A stretch of DNA of 64,000 nt from Shouchella hunanensis (GTDB lineage: Bacteria > Bacillota > Bacilli > Bacillales > Bacillaceae_D): positions 4,000,601 through 4,064,600 of the forward strand of contig NZ_CP117834.1 in the NCBI RefSeq assembly GCF_028735875.1, given 5' to 3'. A program made the position numbers and the translations under genes. Below, piece by piece: positions 60,627-64,000 of the stretch. Position 1 is the first letter of the stretch; each line of letters starts with the position of its first letter. The notes under the pieces are model-generated. The model was not told the DNA's origin and searched no databases. It saw nothing but the letters and a program-made list of their open reading frames with translations.

Positions 60627-60761
60627 TTATTTTTGAGAAGAAGCTTTTGCGGTTTTGGATTCACAGTGCGTACAGTTTGATACAGAATAAAGACGGCTCA
60701 CTTTCTCTCCCTCAAAGTGTCCCAACGCCTGACTGCAAACTTGACAAATAAATGTTCCCAC
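60627..60761 (-). CDS. sr1P: GapA-binding peptide SR1P homologue
   Basis: A 44-residue peptide read by hand from the minus strand: start GTG, then GTFICQVCSQALGHFEGEKV and SRLYSVSNCTHCESKTAKA, ending SSQK. The two CxxC pairs and the EKVxxLY core match SR1P-type peptides. GTG at 60761 is 7 nt after GGAGG; an ATG one codon earlier (60764) is 4 nt away and is the alternative. SR1P in B. subtilis binds glyceraldehyde-3-phosphate dehydrogenase GapA and promotes its interaction with RNase J1. Confidence 0.82.
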   Translation of the reverse strand: MGTFICQVCSQALGHFEGEKVSRLYSVSNCTHCESKTAKASSQK

Positions 60762-60808
60762 CATACATCCTCCTCGCAATTTGTAATCGCTTACGTTTTC
60801 GTATTTCT

Positions 60809-60837
60809 ATAATAGTATGTATTATTATAGTCGTCAA
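60809..60837 (-). promoter_or_regulatory. Sigma-A promoter of the SR1-like RNA
   Basis: On the minus strand TTGACG (60832-60837), exactly 17 nt, TATTAT (60809-60814): five of six matches at each element. Confidence 0.75.
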
Positions 60838-60846
60838 GGGGTAATT

Positions 60847-60859
60847 AGTGTGACATAAT
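60847..60859. promoter_or_regulatory. Candidate CcpN operator
   Basis: TATGTCACACT (minus strand, 60847-60857) and the overlapping plus-strand TGTGACATAAT (60849-60859) each match the CcpN consensus TRTGHYATAYW, as I remember it, at 10 of 11 positions. It lies just upstream of the -35 of the SR1-like promoter. CcpN represses SR1 in B. subtilis under glycolytic conditions. Confidence 0.5.
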
Positions 60860-61007
60860 TATTTTTAAATGTTGACATATTTATAGATTTAATCGCATAC
60901 ACTTAACCTTTAGGCATTATTTTGATCAGGACATACTGTTTAATCCGTTTGTAATTTTTTTATGTATTCGCTAGCAATCATTTAGCTTTTATCTATTCTT
61001 TTTATTA

Positions 61008-61041
61008 AAAAGCTCCCACTACATGAGTAGTGAGAGCTTTT
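61008..61041. terminator. Terminator after the polysaccharide deacetylase gene
   Basis: AAAAGCTCcCACTAC / GTAGTGaGAGCTTTT, 14 paired bases, loop ATGA, with T-rich flanks; 5 nt past the stop at 61046 on the minus strand. The 150 nt between this and the CcpN-like site show no gene. Confidence 0.88.
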
Positions 61042-61045
61042 CTTT

Positions 61046-61870
61046 TCATTTCAATTGATCTGGATCAACAAGTCCATACCCTTTATCACGTAAACCATTC
61101 ACAATCTCTTCAAGACCATCATTTGTCCACTCACGGTCATGCATTAATAGATTTCCACCATTGCCTAGCTCTGGCGCATTCACCATAATATCTGCAATCG
61201 ATTCCGCAGTCATATAGTTACTATCCCAATCATATCCATACGTCCAGTTCATTAACGTCATGCCTTCTTCTTCAACGAGCTCTTTTGTATAATCGGTATT
61301 CACCCCAAATGGTGCTCGAAAAAATCTTGGACGTTCTCCAATGATTTCTTCTATCCGATCATTTAAGCCAACAATTTCTTCTCTTTGCTGCTCTTCTGAA
61401 ATCTCACCTAAATTAGGATGGGACATCGTATGATTCCCAATTTCAAAGCCCATCTCATGAATTTGCACTAATTGCTCTGCTTTTTCGTCTGTATTAATAA
61501 AATGCCCGTTTACAAAAAAGATCGCTGGAGCATCTAACTCTTTTAACGTTTCCGCCATTTCAACTCCATGCTTGTCTGGTGCATCATCTATTGTTAATAA
61601 GACAACTTCCGGGTCTGCTTCAGTTCCTTCCATCGGTTCAACTGTCCACATAGTTGGATTAATCTCATAAACAACCTCAACGTCTTCACTCTCAGGCTCT
61701 TCTAAAGCCTCGTTTTCTTCTTCATCCTCTTGCACTTCATCAACTGTTTCATTGTCTTCTACTTGTTCATTCTCATCTGCATTGGTATTTTCAGTCGAGC
61801 CTTCCTCATTTGAACCGCAAGCCGAAAGTGCGATTAAACTTACAGCAGGTACCAAAAGCCACTTCTTCAT
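61046..61870 (-). CDS. Polysaccharide deacetylase lipoprotein (NodB domain)
   Basis: A 274-residue lipoprotein: MKKWLLVPAVSLIALSAC signal with lipobox Cys18. A roughly 45-residue linker dominated by Glu/Asp follows, then a NodB deacetylase domain (about 80-270). Catalytic motifs: VVLLTIDDAPDKHG (catalytic Asp and metal Asp), GNHTMSH (metal His pair), RFFRAPFG and LLMHDREWT. Members deacetylate peptidoglycan GlcNAc or other surface glycans. The acidic linker suggests function at alkaline pH. The open frame begins at 61963, but the ATG at 61870 behind GAGAGGGG starts the signal peptide. Confidence 0.9.
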   Translation of the reverse strand: MKKWLLVPAVSLIALSACGSNEEGSTENTNADENEQVEDNETVDEVQEDEEENEALEEPESEDVEVVYEINPTMWTVEPMEGTEADPEVVLLTIDDAPDKHGVEMAETLKELDAPAIFFVNGHFINTDEKAEQLVQIHEMGFEIGNHTMSHPNLGEISEEQQREEIVGLNDRIEEIIGERPRFFRAPFGVNTDYTKELVEEEGMTLMNWTYGYDWDSNYMTAESIADIMVNAPELGNGGNLLMHDREWTNDGLEEIVNGLRDKGYGLVDPDQLK

Positions 61871-62062
61871 ATCATGGACCCCTCTCAACAATATCTTGTC
61901 CCATCGTAACATTTTCTTCCTTATTTCGACAGCATAAAAAGGGGAAAGATAAATTTTCATCAAATCGTCAAATGCATAAAATAATTTTCTTCTCTTATAC
62001 TAAAAAGGCGTTTATGACTAGCTGTGACAGGGTACTAATAATTGTTGTTACAATCAAGGCTA

Positions 62063-62092
62063 CTGGCACATTAAAAAAATGTATGCTATGAT
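62063..62092 (+). promoter_or_regulatory. Candidate promoter of the BCCT gene, extended -10
   Basis: CTGGCA, 18 nt, TATGAT preceded by TGC (extended -10), 48 nt upstream of the start. The remaining 190 nt between the two divergent genes hold no other clear signal. Confidence 0.45.
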
Positions 62093-62140
62093 TTTGTCTT
62101 GCTTAAAAATGAAATTTCTTTGGAAAGGTAGACAATCACT

Positions 62141-63790
62141 ATGAAGCAAACAACGTCCGTATTTTATATTTCAGTCATTGTTGCACTTGCATTCATTTTT
62201 TGGGGTGTTGTTTTTCCAGAAAATATGTTAAGTGTAACCGAAAGTATTCAAGGATTTATATCAACTGAGCTTGGATGGTTTTATTTACTTTCAGCAACGT
62301 TCTATGTAGCTGTCGGTATTTACCTAATCGTAAGCCCATTCGGCAGTATCCGCTTAGGGAAACCTGATGAGAAACCAGAATATACATATTTAACTTGGTT
62401 CGCATTTCTATTTACTGCTGGTATGGGAATTGGACTTGTCTTTTGGGGGTCCGCAGAGCCATTATCTCACTATTTCACACCTGCCTCTGCTGATCCAGCT
62501 ACACAGCAAGCCGCAGCTGAAGCGATGCGCTATTCCATTTTTCACTGGGGCATCCACCCTTGGGCCATCTATGCTGTTGTCGCGTTAACCCTTGCTTATT
62601 TCCAATATCGAAAAGATGAACCAGCACTCTTTAGTTCAACCTTTCGCCCCCTAATTGGACACCGTGTAACTGGTCCAATCGGGAAAACGATTGACGTTTT
62701 TGTTGTTTTTGCAACGATCTTTGGAACAGCTACATCCTTAGGATTCGGAGCTGCACAAATTACAGCAGGTCTTATTTATTTATTCCCATCTCTAGAAAAT
62801 ATCAACTACAATTTATTTCAAATTGTCGTGATTGTCATTGTAACCATCCTCTTCTCAATATCGGCTATGACTGGAATTGATAAAGGGATTCGAATCTTAA
62901 GTAATCTGAATGTACGTCTTGCCATTTTACTGATGGCTTTTGTACTTCTACTTGGACCCACTAGCTATATTATGGGTGTGTTCACACAAGGTATCGGAAG
63001 CTATGTACAAAACTTCTTTGGTATGAGCTTTAGTATGGATGTTTATGACCCAGAGTCTTCTTGGGTACAAGACTGGACATTATTCTACTGGGCTTGGTGG
63101 ATTTCTTGGTCACCATTTGTCGGGGCGTTTATTGCGCGGGTCTCCCGCGGAAGAACCATCCGCGAATTCGTCATTGGCGTTATTGCATTGCCTTCACTTT
63201 TTGGGGCATTTTGGTTTAGCGTATTCGGTGGTTCAAGTATCTACTTTGAAAATCGCGGTGGCGGCCTTTATGAGCAAATGGACGCAGGCGGCACGGAAAT
63301 GGCTTTATTTGCTTTACTTGAACAATTTCCACTCACCTTCTTTGTTGCATTAATTACCGTTCTATTAATTGCATCCTTTTTTATAACATCAGCGGACTCA
63401 GCAACTGTTGTACTAGGTATGCAAACAACCGGTGGTAATTTAAATCCTCCAAATGCGGTAAAATTAATTTGGGGTCTGATTATTGCTGGTACAGCTGGCG
63501 TACTCCTCGTGACAAGTGAAGAAGGTTTAGATGCGCTACAAACCGCATCCATTATCGGGGCGTTTCCATTTGCGATTATTATCATCCTCATGATTGTTTC
63601 GCTATTTAAGGAACTACGAAATGAAAAAGAAACGTTGAATGTTAACCGAGAACGATTACGCCAAGAACGTCTTGCACTGCGTAACGATCGCGAGCGTGTT
63701 AAACGTGAACAGCAACTATTAAAAAAAGAACGTCGTCGTCTTCAAAAGAACAATGACGAGATGGAATCGAGCAAGAAAAAGAAAGACTAG
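62141..63790 (+). CDS. BCCT-family glycine betaine/choline transporter with charged C-terminal coiled coil
   Basis: A 549-residue secondary transporter of the betaine/choline/carnitine family with twelve membrane helices. Signature elements: GMGIGLVFWGSAEPLSHY (Gly-rich helix 3 segment), FHWGIHPWAIYAV and FYWAWWISWSPFVGAFIARVSRGRTIREF (the conserved helix 8 Trp motif). Resembles OpuD. The C-terminal roughly 65 residues after the last helix are almost entirely charged (repeated RER/KEE/RRRL patterns) and should form a long cytoplasmic helix, as in osmosensing BetP. Likely imports compatible solutes under salt stress. Confidence 0.92.
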   Translation: MKQTTSVFYISVIVALAFIFWGVVFPENMLSVTESIQGFISTELGWFYLLSATFYVAVGIYLIVSPFGSIRLGKPDEKPEYTYLTWFAFLFTAGMGIGLVFWGSAEPLSHYFTPASADPATQQAAAEAMRYSIFHWGIHPWAIYAVVALTLAYFQYRKDEPALFSSTFRPLIGHRVTGPIGKTIDVFVVFATIFGTATSLGFGAAQITAGLIYLFPSLENINYNLFQIVVIVIVTILFSISAMTGIDKGIRILSNLNVRLAILLMAFVLLLGPTSYIMGVFTQGIGSYVQNFFGMSFSMDVYDPESSWVQDWTLFYWAWWISWSPFVGAFIARVSRGRTIREFVIGVIALPSLFGAFWFSVFGGSSIYFENRGGGLYEQMDAGGTEMALFALLEQFPLTFFVALITVLLIASFFITSADSATVVLGMQTTGGNLNPPNAVKLIWGLIIAGTAGVLLVTSEEGLDALQTASIIGAFPFAIIIILMIVSLFKELRNEKETLNVNRERLRQERLALRNDRERVKREQQLLKKERRRLQKNNDEMESSKKKKD

Positions 63791-63802
63791 TTTCGGAAAA
63801 CG

Positions 63803-63847
63803 AGCCGTCTTAAAAGATCATATTCTTGATCTTTTAAGACGGCTTTT
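63803..63847 (+). terminator. Intrinsic terminator after the BCCT gene
   Basis: An 18-bp perfect stem (AGCCGTCTTAAAAGATCA and its complement) with a 6-nt loop and a T-rich tail, 12 nt past the stop. Confidence 0.92.
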
Positions 63848-64000
63848 TCTATGTATGCATCATTGCTTTTAGGCATCGTATAACATAAACTCCCGCTCTT
63901 TTCTCTTCCTTATCTAAATCGTAACGAGCCAGATAATTTGACGTTTTTTTCCTACAGTTGTTGGGTAAAGAGTAAAAATGGAAATGATTGATAAAGGAGT
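63848..64000 (+). other. Upstream region of a gene starting beyond the window
   Basis: No gene is complete here. AAAGGAG at the very end (63993-63999) looks like a ribosome binding site for a plus-strand gene outside the window. A GTTTTT-N14-GGGTAA pair (63943-63968) resembles a sigma-B promoter. Confidence 0.5.

Larger units (their letters stand above)
60588..60802 (-). ncRNA. Putative SR1-like dual-function regulatory RNA
   Basis: A minus-strand transcript of about 215 nt is predicted from a strong promoter (60809-60837) to an intrinsic terminator (60591-60620). It encodes a 44-aa SR1P-like peptide. B. subtilis SR1 is about 205 nt, lies next to speA, base-pairs with ahrC mRNA and encodes SR1P, which binds GapA. 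Size, position, peptide and promoter layout all agree. The ends are inferred from sequence signals only. Confidence 0.78.

Noticed and set aside
61810..62091. 93-aa plus-strand frame upstream of the BCCT gene
   Set aside because: Antisense to the deacetylase signal peptide, no SD, and it covers the BCCT promoter.
1..64000. CRISPR arrays, transposons, prophage or integrated elements
   Set aside because: No regularly spaced repeats, transposase, integrase or phage-type genes; gene order is core chromosome throughout.
1..64000. tRNA, rRNA or known riboswitch such as a T-box
   Set aside because: No tRNA cloverleaf or CCA end seen; no T-box motif found where ileS would have been.

Overview
The window reads as one continuous stretch of chromosome from a Gram-positive, endospore-forming member of the Bacillaceae. 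Gene content and order closely follow the Bacillus subtilis segment running from the yla genes through pycA, cta, ylb, the mra/mur/fts (dcw) cluster, sigE/sigG and the ylm genes to divIVA and lspA. Long acidic stretches in secreted or surface domains (polysaccharide deacetylase, the PBP 2B tail, CtaC) together with a caa3 oxidase suggest an alkaliphilic or alkali-tolerant relative (Shouchella or Alkalihalobacillus type); that part is inference. I see no prophage, insertion sequence, CRISPR array, tRNA or rRNA gene.

Layout, left to right. 1-5.3 kb: lspA (cut by the edge), ylyA, divIVA, ylmH, ylmG, sepF, ylmE, ylmD and ylmC, all on the minus strand: membrane, division and PLP-homeostasis functions. 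5.3-7.9 kb: sigG, sigE and spoIIGA, with recognisable sporulation promoters. 8-24.5 kb: ftsZ, ftsA, divIB, spoVE, murD, mraY, murF, murE, spoVD, pbpB, ftsL, rsmH and mraZ, i.e. peptidoglycan precursor synthesis plus the septal machinery, headed by a clear MraZ operator. 24.6-40.4 kb: bshC, panE and the ylb genes (bacillithiol, pantothenate, rpmF, gerR, tmcAL, coaD, rsmD, the ylbF RNase Y regulator, spore and membrane proteins), with genes on both strands separated by bidirectional terminators. 40.4-46.9 kb: caa3 cytochrome oxidase (ctaCDEF), a CtaM-like DUF420 protein and ctaA. 47-58.9 kb: pycA, ylaN, ylaL, phoH-type ylaK, ylaI, ylaH, typA, ylaF, a 3-hydroxyisobutyrate dehydrogenase-family protein, suhB, ykzI, yktB and yktA. 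59-64 kb: speA, an SR1/SR1P dual-function RNA locus, a lipoprotein polysaccharide deacetylase and a BCCT osmolyte transporter.

The most interesting points are not whole genes. (1) A run of four stem-loops ending in an intrinsic terminator lies between rsmD (ylbH) and the next gene and is probably a structured RNA. (2) A probable homologue of the SR1 sRNA with its SR1P peptide and a CcpN-like site lies next to speA. (3) A 10-bp-periodic MraZ operator precedes mraZ. (4) Readable promoters for sigma-A/Spo0A (spoIIG, long spacer), sigma-H (ftsAZ), sigma-E (gerR, probably spoVE and ylmC) and sigma-F/G (sigG) outline the sporulation cascade. (5) Several genes normally found in this syntenic block are missing: ileS, murG and murB, bpr, ctaB and ftsW. 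(6) Many conserved genes appear to start at TTG or GTG behind strong Shine-Dalgarno sequences. I found no convincing wholly novel multi-gene system.
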